From Nageia nagi (taxonomy: Eukaryota; Pinophyta), in contig JBITNC010000001.1 of assembly GCA_050084985.1 (NCBI GenBank), forward strand, positions 160,518,001-160,582,000: a DNA stretch of 64,000 bases, written 5' to 3'. The notes beneath the pieces were generated by a model. That model was not told the DNA's origin. It made no database searches and worked only from the letters and a program-made list of their open reading frames with translations. Below, piece after piece: positions 24,332 through 35,814 of the stretch (positions are counted from its first letter, which is position 1; the number at the start of each line of letters is the position of its first letter). Made by a program: the position numbers and the translations under genes.

Positions 24332-24740
24332 TGTTAGAATCATCAAGTTCGTACATTACTTTTGTAATAATAGTCCAAGAACAACAATAGAACTTGAAAT
24401 GGATTTATTACGAACCAAAGTTATACAAAACCTTAATGGAACAAAACAATTATTACTCATTGTTGCTGCATTATAAAAATGCGGAATGCTATTCTACCTC
24501 AAACACCCGAGTCTTTTTTATTTATTGTATTCCAAAATGATCCTACAAAATATCCTTGTTTAGGTTACAAAATAGCTTTGTATAAGTGTTTATTGAGAAC
24601 ACAACAGCTCTAACTAAACACCTCAAAACTGCCACAAAATACCAGCAAACACATAAGTATCCAAAATCGATACAAAACATAACTACCAACACAACCGGCC
24701 AACATAATCAGATGCATATATCAAACTTATTATTTTAACA
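24332..24740 (-). repeat. 3' LTR of Copia element 2
   Basis: Plus-strand TGTTAGAATC to TATTTTAACA, canonical TG...CA ends, aligning with 28,722-29,099. Confidence 0.88.
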
Positions 24741-24749
24741 TTCCCCTTT
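24741..24749 (-). other. Polypurine tract of Copia element 2
   Basis: On the minus strand AAAGGGGAA directly precedes the 3' LTR start TGTTAAAAT. Confidence 0.75.
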
Positions 24750-24869
24750 AAATTTGATAATCCAAAATAAAAGTCAAATTTATGTAACACTCCCTTAAGT
24801 TTGATAACTCCCAAGCATGTTCTCAGTTTTGCAAACTATTCTTGTGGCAATTCTTTTGCATATTGATCA

Positions 24870-27800
24870 GTAGACTAGCAAAACTTCAAAGAAACCTCCT
24901 TCTTATTTACAAGTTCTTTGATAAAATGGTACAAAACATCTATATGCTTAATCCTCTTATGGAAAACATGATTTTTGGATAATTCAATGGTAGAATTGTT
25001 ATCACAATATATTTGTGTGGTACGTTTTTGTTGTTGCTCCAAATCTTGAAAAATCTTTCTCATCCAAATTGCATTACAGGTTATGGAAATGGTAGTGACA
25101 TATTCAGTCTCTATGGTAGAAAAAATCATAATGGATTATTTTTGTGAGGCCTATGAGATAGTTCCTAAAATGAGATAAAAATTTATACCTTGTAGCACTC
25201 TTTCTATCATCATTACTCTCTACATAATCACTATCAGAATAACCAGTCAAACAAAAGATAGAGGAGCAGCTGCATAGAAAATGCATGGGTAATTTGCTAT
25301 CTAACAAATGTATCTTAATATTCATTTACCAACTTGTTAATATTTTTCTCTTGGTTTTTCTATGAACCTTGAAATCAAACTCATAGCATATTGAAGATTA
25401 GGAGGTGTAGAAGTTAAATAAATTAAACTACCTATATGTCTTTTGTACATGGTGGACTCAACTCTTTCACTCTTATCATGTTTGCTTAGTTGTAATGTTG
25501 TAGTAAGAGGTATAGGGAATGGTTTATATGTGTGCATTTTAAATCTCTTAAAGATATCACAAGCATACAATTTGAGCAACTTCAATACCCAAAAAGTATT
25601 TCATGAGCCCCAAATTTGTCATATCAATATTTTTTGCATCTCATATTTAAACAAATCAAGAGATCAATTTCTGAAATAGATTAAGTCATCCACATATAAA
25701 CAAACAATGAGTATGTTACCATGATCATTTATTTTAACATAACATGATGGCTCACTACTAGATTTGTAAAAATCAATTTTCAAAAAATAGGAATCAATTT
25801 GATTGTACATACCATGCTCAAGAGGTTTAGTTAAGACCATACAATGTTTTCTTCAACTTCTAAACTTTGTGCTCATGTACCTAAACTTGATAACCAAAAG
25901 CTTATTCAAGATACACTTCTTCCTCTAAAAACCCATTAATAAAATGTAGATTTCACATCTAATTAATACACTTTCCATTTATAATGATGTTCCATTACCA
26001 AAATAGAATGAATAGTATCCAATCTAGCTACACGAGCAAAGCTTTCAAAGTAATCAATATTAGGTTATTGAGAATACCCTTTGACAACAAGTTTGGCTTT
26101 GTATTTTGAAATCTATCCATTAGCCCCAACTTTGGTCTCATAAACCCATTTAACACCAATCATTATCAATTGCCTCTTCAAAATATTCAAGATCAAAATT
26201 TGAAACTAATGTAAAATCTAACAATGTAAAATATAAAATTAAATTAGCACTATAACCATTAGGAGTGATTGTTTAAGTTACCTTATTAGTTTCTTTCAGA
26301 CTTCAAGTTTTCCTAGGACTCTCATCAAAGTTTGACCTATCATAAAAATGTTTTGAATAAGTGAGAGAGAAAGATGCTCCATATTATCCATAACTTCCAT
26401 ATGTACCAGATATGATTTGTGGTATTGAAATTGAATATAATCCATACGAACTTGAATTTGTTTCATAAAATTATCTCTTGTCAAGAGAATGTTGTTGTAG
26501 TGTTTTAGTATCCCACACACTTTCATCATTTTCTAGAAATTTTACCTCCTTAATGAATACACCTATATTTGTAATGGGATTATAGAATTTGTAAGCCTTG
26601 GAATACTCACTATATCCCATAAAAATACATTTTTCTCCTCTATCATAATTTTTTTCTCTTTTCATAAACAACATGTGCATATGTAATCCACCCAAAAAAA
26701 TTGTAAATAGAACACACTATGTTTCTTTTGGCTCTAAGCTTCTTGTGGCATTTTGAATTTGACATTGATTGTGAGAGAATAGTTCAAAATATGCAATGCA
26801 TAAGATACTATTATAGCTAAAATAGTATATGGCAAATGTTTCACCTTCAACATACTCTAAACCATCTCCGTGATTGTTATGTTCTTCCTTTTATTAATGC
26901 CATTTTTAATGGTATATACCTTGTTGTACATTGTTTCTTAATACCATCCACTTTACAAAAATTCAAAAAGTCATTAGTCTCATATTCACCACCTCTACAA
27001 GTTCTCATAACGTTTATGTAATTTCCACTTTCTTTCTCAACTAAAGTTTTTAACCATTTAAATTTTTCAAAAAATACGCAAATGTTTTTCTTGAGTAGTC
27101 ATTAACAAAAACCAAAAAATACAAATAACCTTGCAATGAAATAGCTTGCATTAGACCACATAAATCTAAATGCACAATTTCTAAAGGACCTCTTACTCTA
27201 AGTGATTTACCTACATGAAATAAATCTTTATATTTTTTTTACCATGAATGCATTCCTCAAAAGTTTTTCTTTCTCATCCAGTCAAAGGTAACCCATTCAC
27301 CATATTCTTTTTATGTGGCAAATTTAACCTTTTAAAACTCAAATGACCATACCTCATGTACCATAACCATGATTGATCTTAAAAAACAACCTTATAAATA
27401 ATAAGAATACCCTTTTGTAAATATAAGAGAAATATTTTATTTGTCTGAAAGGAAATTTAGCAACCAATCTTTTATGTTTGTAAAAAATGTATAGGCATCA
27501 TCTTCAAAATATAATTTGAAATTTTTTTTCACCAATATAACAACAATCATCAAACTTTATTTGAGTTCTGGAACAAACCAAACATCATGAATATATTTTT
27601 GATCTCCTTATTTGGTTATGATATTCGCTTTTCCTTTACTAGTAATAATAAGTGTCTTATTCTCTCCTAATTTACCACTATCTAGAAACCATACTCCATT
27701 TAAATTTTCTTGTGCTACATTACAAGAAAGAAACATGGAATCTTTATCATAATTTTGACATTGGTTTTCAACCTAACTTTCCCTAGAAAATTTGCATTCC

Positions 27801-28690
27801 CTTTACTCATATTATGTTGATTTTTCCTACAATCCCTTGCAAAATATCTAAACTTCTTGCAATAATGATATTGAAGTTTAGATTTATCATATCTTTAGGA
27901 TTCATGATAATTAGCCTGATTGTTATAACTTTCTCCTTAATTTTTTTGTCTCTTATATTCATATGCATTTTTCCATCTACTAGTATTACCATGATTATTG
28001 AATCTTCCACCTCTTGATCCTCTTTTATTACTTGCCTTGAATGCATTTTCAAGAGAAGAGCTTATCATATATATTCAATCTTTGTTCATGATTTTGTAAT
28101 GATCCCATGAGTTTATCAATGTAAAGAATATATAAATATTTTGATTCTTCTCCTATTACTACAACAATCAAATCAAATTTAGGTGCAAGATTACATAATA
28201 TTCTTTCTATAAATTTTTGATCCTATAAGGTTTCACTATGCATTCTAATTTCATTTATTATATGCAAATCTTTGGTAAAGAATTCTGAAATAAACTAAAT
28301 ATTTTTCATTCACAAACATTCAAATTCCCTTCTAAGCACTTATAATCTTAATAATTTTTCCTTACTATTGCCATGGTATGTCATTTGAAGATTATCCCAA
28401 GCTTGTTTAGCCCTTGTTGCTACCACAACCTTTAGAAACATTATTTCATCCATTGCTTGTTAGATAAAAAATAATGCTTTTGCATCTTTTTTCTTATTCT
28501 CCTTCTCAATATTTTTCTCAATGTATGTCAAGTCATTGAATGAATCTTCATTTCTAAATTCTACAAAACCTTTCTCCACTAAATCCCACAAATCCTAAGA
28601 ACAAAATAATGAACTCTCATCTAGATTCTCCAGTAATCATAATTCCTTATAAAAAAAGAGAGGAAGTTGAGGTTGTACATTCCCATTGCT
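24870..28690 (-). pseudogene. Copia element 2 gag-pol remnant
   Basis: Minus-strand domains in order: gag (about 28,690-27,780) with AKQAWDNLQMTY and a damaged zinc knuckle reading CKKFRYFARDC near 27,850; integrase (about 27,220-26,470) with IVHLDLCGLMQ, FVNDYSRKTFAYFLK and the C-terminal GEKCIFMGYSEYSKAYKFYN; reverse transcriptase (about 26,180-25,340) with KYKAKLVVKGYSQ and later IGSLIYLTSTPPNLQYAMSL; RNase H (about 25,325-24,870) with GYSDSDY, ETEYVT, YCDNNSTIELSKN and KHIDVLYHFI. Several segments of 70 to 84 codons stay open, but no frame spans a domain pair. Plus-strand frames at 25,443, 26,836 and 27,814 are shadows. Confidence 0.88.
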
Positions 28691-28704
28691 AGCATTTTCT
28701 ATTA

Positions 28705-28718
28705 TGGCTCTAATACTA
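28705..28718 (-). other. Primer-binding site of Copia element 2 (initiator tRNA-Met type)
   Basis: On the minus strand TAGTATTAGAGCCA matches the tRNA-Met complement TGGTATCAGAGCCA at 12 of 14 positions, three bases inside the 5' LTR. Confidence 0.82.
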
Positions 28719-28721
28719 ATT

Positions 28722-29099
28722 TATTATAATCATCAAGTTTGTATACTACTATTGTAATAAATTTGAAGAATAACATGAAATTGAAATGGATTTAATAAAA
28801 AATAAATTAAAAATAACATTAACGGAACATAATAGAAATAAAAAGGTATTACTTAATGTTGTTGCAATATAAAAATTAACAAAAACCAAAGCTTTTTTAA
28901 TTTATTATATTTCAATATGATCCTACAAAATAGCCTTGTATAGGACTTTAAATTGATAACATAAAACCCCTAACTAAATACCTCAAAATACCATAAAATA
29001 CTAACAAATACATAACTACCAAAATGAATACAAAACATAACTACTGAGCACAAACAACTATCATAACCAAATACATATGTCAAAATTATTATTTCAACA
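28722..29099 (-). repeat. 5' LTR of Copia element 2
   Basis: Partner of 24,332-24,740 with several deletions. It ends on the plus strand in TTTCAACA, followed by the TGAAG target copy. Confidence 0.86.
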
Positions 29100-29630
29100 T
29101 GAAGTGCAAATAAAATCCCTCACCGTAGGCATCCAAGCCAGCAAATAAGAATTCAATTAGAAAATAAAAGAATTCCTTAGTAGTAATATCAATTCCTATA
29201 AGTTTTTATCTAATGGATTCAATGAAGCAGCAAGTGAAAGGGGTATGGTAATCCAAGGTTGGGTTTCATAGAAACAAATTCTTATCCATCCGTCTATTAG
29301 ATGTTTTGTGAGTCATTATGGATGGAATTCCACTTTAAAGAGCATTTGTATTCGAGTGGCAATGGTGGCATGGTCGATGATATTTGACCAAGTCTTTAAT
29401 GCTATATTGGTGATGGAGGAGTTGAAAATAAGATGGCAAATATGTAAAGGTGATTGATTCAATATCATTTTGAGTAACCATGAAATGGAGAACATATTTA
29501 AGCATATGATGCTAAAAGAAAAAAGGGAAGGAGATTGATGAACGAGCAACCATCCTAAAAGAATCAATCAAGGGATGGTAGGGTGAGGCATGTGTTCAAG
29601 CTGTTGTGTTTCACTTCCATAGCATGAGTA
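29100..29630 (+). pseudogene. UDP-glycosyltransferase pseudogene, 3' part with PSPG box
   Basis: After the target copy the sequence reads QVQIKSLTVGIQASK, continuing directly from FLSS at 24,330, which shows it is the other half of the same gene. The PSPG donor-sugar box occupies 29,260-29,391, exactly 44 codons from the first Trp to the last Gln. Inside it the fourth codon, normally Gln, is TAG, and HCGW has become HYGW; the WNSTLKSI and MIFDQ segments are recognisable. VFNAILVMEELKI follows, then a stop and shifts, with ATILKESIKGW near 29,550 marking the C-terminal helix. The natural end is near 29,627. Gln at PSPG position 44 is often linked to glucose use, but this is a dead gene. Confidence 0.88.
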
Positions 29631-31269
29631 GTCTATTGAATATATAAGGTCTATCTTATTGCTAAGCTATGTGCTACATTTTATTCATGTGAATTATATT
29701 AACAATAACCCTATTGTTGATCATATATACTAAACCTTAATAAAACCATAAATAATTTATTAAGGGATAGTTATGGATTATATGAAAATTGAATTAAGTA
29801 GAGGATTTATCTTAATATGTGTTCTCTTTTGATGAGTAGGTAAATTTAGAGTTTATTATTTATCTAAAATTCATTCCGAAATAATGGATTGTTTGATTAT
29901 TCCAATATAATTGTTCAAGTAATCTTTTCATCTATATTATATTTAAAATATAATAATTATTTTTAATTATAAAATAAATAATTAAAAATTTATTATCATC
30001 AAAGTTTTTCTACTATTGTATTATATTATGATTAATTAATAATAAAATATTTAAAGTTAATGTAAACATATAAAAAAATAAATGTTGATATATATATTTG
30101 TAATTTTAATATATAAATAAGTTCAAATACGATGCAAATAAAATTTGAAAATATTTTTGAAAAGTTTATTATAATAACAAGAAGATTTTTTAAAGGCTAG
30201 ACAAATATCGAATAAGATCGCTAGAAAGGTAAATTGATATGGTTGTACTAGCACTTTTATTTGATATAGATTGTGAAATAGTAAATATTTCCCCCTCCTC
30301 TTGCTTGTATATCCTTCCTTGAGCTTAGTATTTCTACAAATACATAAGGGTTTGAAGGCTAAATTTTGTAGGATAAGTTAAGGGTTACATGCTTTTGAAG
30401 GATTTCCTACCACACCAAGCTTGAGATCTTCATGATACACCTATTGTGGTAATATTCTTATGTTAAATTTCATACAATATTGCATATATTTTTTTTATCT
30501 TCAAGAATTTGTAGGTTTAAAACAATTATCACCATGGGAAATATTAGATCTATCAAGCTTTGTATCCTCCACTAAACATTATGTGCATTTAGTATACTTG
30601 TTAGGCTAAATTCATAATAAATTGAATTTCATCAATTAAATATTAATCTTTTATCCATATGTATGCATTAGTTTATGGTTTAAATATCTTTTTAGTCATG
30701 TGGGTATACTCTAATATCTTATATCGAAGGATTGTTAAAGATCTAGAACATTCATAGCATTTTAAATTTGCTTAGGGTTTGAAACATTAAATTACATAAT
30801 TGTTCTTAAATACTTGAAAAGAACAATTTAGATTTCTTCATTTCACCATAAAAATTATTAAAAGAGATTAAATACATAATCATCTTACATAATAGGCATC
30901 TATAATTTCATTATCTTCATTTATTTGGAGGCTAGAAGGCTCGAATTGCCATTTGATGTGAGGAAACTCACTCCAGTATTATTTAGGTTCCTTAATAGGC
31001 CTAAATTAGAGATATCCCTACCTAGATTAGATGAATGTGGGTCTCTTTATCATTATTGTAAATTCTTGAAGCTTCATTTAAAGTTTAAGACATACTGTTA
31101 CCACAATCTTTTATCATTCTAATTGAGAATAGCACACAATATGTACAATGAAGATTTATGTGTGGTGCTAACTCATTTATGCATCTTAGTTCATTTTAAG
31201 TATGAATATTAGTGCACATTAAATGGTGAACCTATTTAAGATAGTCTTTTTATTGATGGTGCCATAAGT
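29631..31269. other. AT-rich intergenic stretch
   Basis: 29,920-30,130 is nearly all A/T. The plus-strand frame 30,925-31,122 begins ARRLELPFDVRKLTP but I recognise no family. It lies where the integrase of the neighbouring Gypsy relic would be expected on the other strand, yet the minus-strand reading does not show integrase motifs. Confidence 0.5.
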
Positions 31270-33420
31270 ATTTGGATGCTAAATTCAGTTCATTGATGTA
31301 CACTTGTGATTGGGGTTCATTGTGGTGCAAGGGTGAGTCTAGAGAAGACTTATATAAGGTGATCACCTCAACATGTGTTACTTTCCAAAATGAATGTTAT
31401 GGGACTAGATATCACAAGGAAGCCATTGTATTTATAAATTGGTTAGAGGATCTAGGAGTAGCCTCAATATCATAGGCCTTAAAATATTCTTATAATTATT
31501 CCACCATGGCCTTGTATTACCTCATACGAGGTTGATTGCATGCGTAGATCCCTTTAATTTGGTTGAAAATTAATAAAGAATCACCATAAATATTTAAATG
31601 CTCATATTTCATTTCAATATCCAATTCAATCCCAATAATGAGTTCCTCATATTCTACGTTATTATTTGTACACTCAAAAGATAATTTAAAGGAAACCAAT
31701 ATAAGAACACCTGAGGGATTATGAAAATAGTCCTGGATCCTCCCCTTGTTCACAACATGAACCATCAAAATAGAAGGTTATACAATAGTCTTATTGCTAA
31801 ACCTCCTTCACTATCTCAAAAATGTTAAACAAGTTACTATCTAACAACTCTATATTAAAGGGAATGCCATCTTTTTATGAAGCCTTCACCAACTGATAAA
31901 AAATAACTTGAACTTTAACATATTTTTTAGTGATAAAATCCAAGTAAAACTCAATGAAAAATATGAATCATTTGGTAACTTTAGCATTGAGGACATTCTT
32001 ATTCATCATGTATTTTAATAGGTCCATCTTAGAGATAACATATGTTTTATGATTAATCTATATTGCCTAAGATTTTGTATCATAAAAATAATTACTAGAC
32101 ATAATTTATCAAGTTGGGCATACTTGGTATCATAAATTACCATAGTATGAATTATTAATATATGGATTTCTCTCATTTTTCATCATTTTATTTGACCAGC
32201 ATCAAGCGCAAAGCAAATTTCGTAGCAAAAATGTAAAGATGAAAAGGTACTCCCACACTAGGAGGAATCAATATGGAAGGTTGTGTGAGATAATGTTTAA
32301 TTACATGAAAATCCTCTTAGCATTATAAGTCTCACATAAATTTAGTGTTCTTTTTTAGTATTTCATGGAATGGACAATATTTATTAGATAATTATGTTAT
32401 GAATCTCTTGATTGCCTATTTTTTCTTATTATCTTTGTAACTATTTCAAATTCTAAGGAGGCATTTAATTTATAGCCCTAACATTATTAGGATATACTTC
32501 AATTCCACACTTTGATTTAATGAAACTTAAGAGTTTACCTTATAACACCCCAAAGGTACACTTTTTTATGATTAAACCTGATCTTGTAATATAACATTCA
32601 ATCTAAGATCTTGCATAGTGCCTATAGGTTAGACTCATTTGTTTTGTATTTAACAATTAAGTCATCCATGTAGTCTTTGACTATTTCATACATATATTCA
32701 TGCATGATGTAATTCATAGCCCCTTGATAGGTAACACCTACATTATTAATTCTGAATGAAATAACTCTATAACAATATGTTCCAAATGGCATTGTGAATG
32801 TTATTTTATGCTTGTCTTCTTCTATGATCATGATTTGATTGTAACAAAAAAAATGATCCATCAATGAGAACATTTCCTTACTAGTAGTATTATCCACTAA
32901 GGTATACATGTTTGAAAGTGTAAAGTCATCCATAGGGCTCACTTTATTAACATCCCTAAAATATTTGCAAATTCTTATTTTTCTAACTAGTTTGGTATGA
33001 TGATAGGATTAGACACCCATTACGGATAGGTAATGGATTCTATAAACTTAGTATTTAGAATTTTTTGAAGTTCAAAATTTAGTAATAGATACTTTTTAGG
33101 ATTCATTTAGGAATGATTTCTACTTTACTAGCTTTGCATCATCCCTTAAGGTCTAATGGTGTACCACTAGATTTGTGTCTAAACTTGGTATATCTTGATA
33201 GGCATAAGCAAATACTTTTATCCTTTTCTTGATCTACATACATCTCCACTCTTTCATTTCCTCTTTAGTAAGGCTTTGACCATACTACATAATTTTAGGA
33301 ATATTTTGGCCATTCCCAAAGTCAATTTCAATGTCCTTCTCTACTAGTATATGAGATCCATCCTCCCACTAATAGCTAAGATAGTGATAATAAGTAACTT
33401 CATCTAGTTCCTTCTCATAG
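31270..33420 (-). pseudogene. Ty3/Gypsy pol relic (RT and RNase H)
   Basis: Minus-strand reading from 33,330 down gives the protease-RT linker (RIKVFAYAYQDIPSLD, LVVHH.TLRDDAKLVKQK), which is typical of Ty3/Gypsy pol. The RT core at 32,942-32,622 is open for 106 codons, with SPMDDFTLSNMYTLVDN, FSLMDHFFCYNQI and the active-site box YMDDLIVK. The tether and RNase H follow: FECTNNNVEYEELIIGIELD and YGDSLLIFNQIKGIY at 31,768-31,517, then YFKAYDIEATPRSSNQF near 31,450. No integrase, LTRs or primer site were located. The plus-strand frame 31,272-31,475 is antisense to the RNase H-integrase linker. Confidence 0.82.
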
Positions 33421-35548
33421 GGATCGACATAGTCACACGAGAGAATAAAAAGGTCATGGGTGGTAAGATCGTTCATCAAAAGCATAGAGAAATCAACAAT
33501 ATCTTGGTCCATCATATGAAAATCATCAAAATCAAGAGGATGATAAAAAAGTGAAATGAAGGAAATTCCAACTATAATGATTTATTCAAATAGAAGGAAG
33601 AAATACAATACTAAGCTAGAGGTGAAGAGGGTGCTTAAAGGAGAAAATCCTCATAAGGGGAGGAATATTCCTCATAATCTCTCTCATCCTATATCTCATG
33701 GATTTAGGCTTTGGCTATTATAGTTTGAAGACCCTTGTAATCAAGTCCTCATTTATCTTTTTCACATTGAGTAGGTAATTGCCTAACATGTATCATTCCT
33801 TGCTCTGTAAAAATTGCAAAGCTATAAAACTTTCTACAAAGTTGCAAAAGTTGCAAGAAGTGAAAATAACTCTCAACCTTCGAGTAGATTGAGAATAAGG
33901 TATGAGTGAACTTCTCATACATGTCCATAAAATTTATCAAGAAAATTAATTTTATTTTGAAGAAATCATGAAAATTGACATAATTACTAATTTTGTTATG
34001 AATAATGAAAATTGATAATTTACAAGTTGTATTGAATTAACAATTTATTGAGTTTTGATATGTAAATAGTTGATGATATTATAAGTTTAAAAAGATTAAC
34101 GATGTAATGAATTGGTTATTTCATGAGTTTGATAATTTTGTAATGAATTAGTATGATTTTGAATGAGATTAGCATGTTACCTTCATAAGTAAGCTGGGCA
34201 TAATTAGATGGTCAATTTTGGTAGCTCTTAATTGGGAATGGGGTTATGTTAAGAAGTAATTTGAGTTGGTTTAGATTTAGTATCAGATGTTTAAGATAAA
34301 TATGATGTGAGTTCAACGTGGAATTCAATTGTTAGTTTAGATTTTTAGTGAGATTTAAGTATGTAAGACTTTGCCTAAGGTGAGGGGTAAGTCTTTTGCG
34401 AACATTTTATGGAATACTCTAGGTGTTGATGCTTAGAGTTAAAAATAAATTTTATATGATTAGATCAAATTTCATATTGTTACTCTCATAAATGATAAAA
34501 AAAATTGTTTTGGGATAGTTTTCATTGATGTTATTGAGTAGCATCACTTGACATAGTATTAAATTTGATATTAAAGGTTTTAGTTTAGTTTTGTATAAGT
34601 GAATTCAATCCAAAAAGTGGTCATTTGCTCTAATATTTTTTAAATTCCTTTATTCTTGATGACTTAAAATAATTCAATTCAACAACATTAAACACCTATC
34701 TTTTGCTCTTTATATTTAATGATGTTCTAGTTTTATTGATATTGTTGTATAGTTTTCTTTGTTCATGATTTGATAGTAAAATGATGTTATGCCTAATCAT
34801 ATCTTGCTTATCATATCATGTTTATTGTATAATGTTCGTTATACTAATCTTATTATTGGTCTCTTTATAATAGAAGGGCACTATTATCAAGACCTCTCCA
34901 AAAGGTGGGGCATGTTATTACTTTGAGGTATGCCCTTATAAGTGGGGTAACATGCTTGATATGATGATATTGGCTTATGCTTTGAGATATTATGATGATA
35001 TTAATATATGATATGTTCAAATTTTATTAGGATAATTGATACATTTAAAATGCTTTTGTATGTTATATCTTTTTCACATTATCCATGCATTTTTTGCTTG
35101 TGGAAAATTAATTTTCAAAAAATTCTCAAAAAATTCTTGTAATGTCATTGTATTCCAGGTGATGTTGTTATGTTAGTGAGGTCAAAATTATATATTTTTT
35201 CAAATTTTATTTTTTTGTATTAGTAATTGTATGAAAAAGGTCATTCACTTATACAAGAGAGTTTCTTATCATAATTTGTTTATCATTTTACATGTCCATA
35301 ACATACTTATCATGATTTCAAAAATACTTATCATATATTATCATTAATTACTTCTTGTTATATTTTATTACAAATATTATATCAAATTTTTACATGTTCT
35401 TAAGTGCAATATTTTTTTATCATATAATGCTTGTCATACATTACATGTCACTACTATTAGTGGATATATCTTATCATACTTATTGCTAAATGCTTACCAT
35501 ATCATCCTCTTGCTCTTATCATTAGCTCCTTTATGTTGAAGTGGTATG
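33421..35548. other. AT-rich stretch upstream of the Gypsy relic, no gene seen
   Basis: May hold the gag and 5' region of the Gypsy element, but no gag motif or LTR end can be defended. 33,960-34,150 has irregular repeats of TGATAATTT/TGATGATATT type phrases. The minus-strand frame at 33,749-33,940 is unrecognised. Confidence 0.4.
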
Positions 35549-35814
35549 CTTATCAAAATCCATGGAAACATGGTGTCTTGGAGAACCAAGTTAGCTGCAT
35601 TCTTATCATTTGTTCCTATGTAAGGGAGGGGCATTCTTAGCATATATTCTTCTATAAGGGATGGGCATTCTTATCATTTGTTTCTTTGTAAGGGAGAGGC
35701 ATTCTTATCATTTATCTCTTTATAAGGGAGGGGCACTTTCATTATTTATTCTTCTGTAAGGGAGGGATAACCTTATCAAAATCAATTGAAATTTGATGGT
35801 TTGGGAAACCAATC
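35549..35814. repeat. Short direct repeats flanking the minisatellite
   Basis: CTTATCAAAATC at 35,549-35,560 and again at 35,772-35,783. Each is followed about 10 bp on by a diverged (G/T)ATGGT-TTGG-(A/G)AACCAA segment, so the 34-bp array lies between two copies of a roughly 43-bp sequence. Confidence 0.6.
35597..35766. repeat. 34-bp minisatellite, exactly five units
   Basis: Five consecutive 34-bp units, each starting GCA(T/C)T and ending TAAGGGA(G/T)(G/A)G, at 35,597, 35,631, 35,665, 35,699 and 35,733. No unit differs in length. The mismatches fall mostly in the middle T-rich part. Confidence 0.88.

Larger units (their letters stand above)
24332..29099 (-). mobile_element. Copia LTR retrotransposon 2, inserted in the glycosyltransferase (4,768 bp)
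   Basis: Two LTRs (409 and 378 bp) bound a minus-strand Copia internal region with gag, integrase, reverse transcriptase and RNase H in that order. The primer site and polypurine tract are in the expected places. The LTRs are visibly more diverged, with more indels, than those of element 1, so this insertion looks older. It lies antisense to the gene it splits. The internal region is full of stops and shifts and shorter than a typical 4-5 kb Copia interior. Confidence 0.92.

Noticed and set aside
35597-35766. CRISPR-like regular array
   Set aside because: Units are directly adjacent tandem repeats with no unique spacers, in a plant-type genome.
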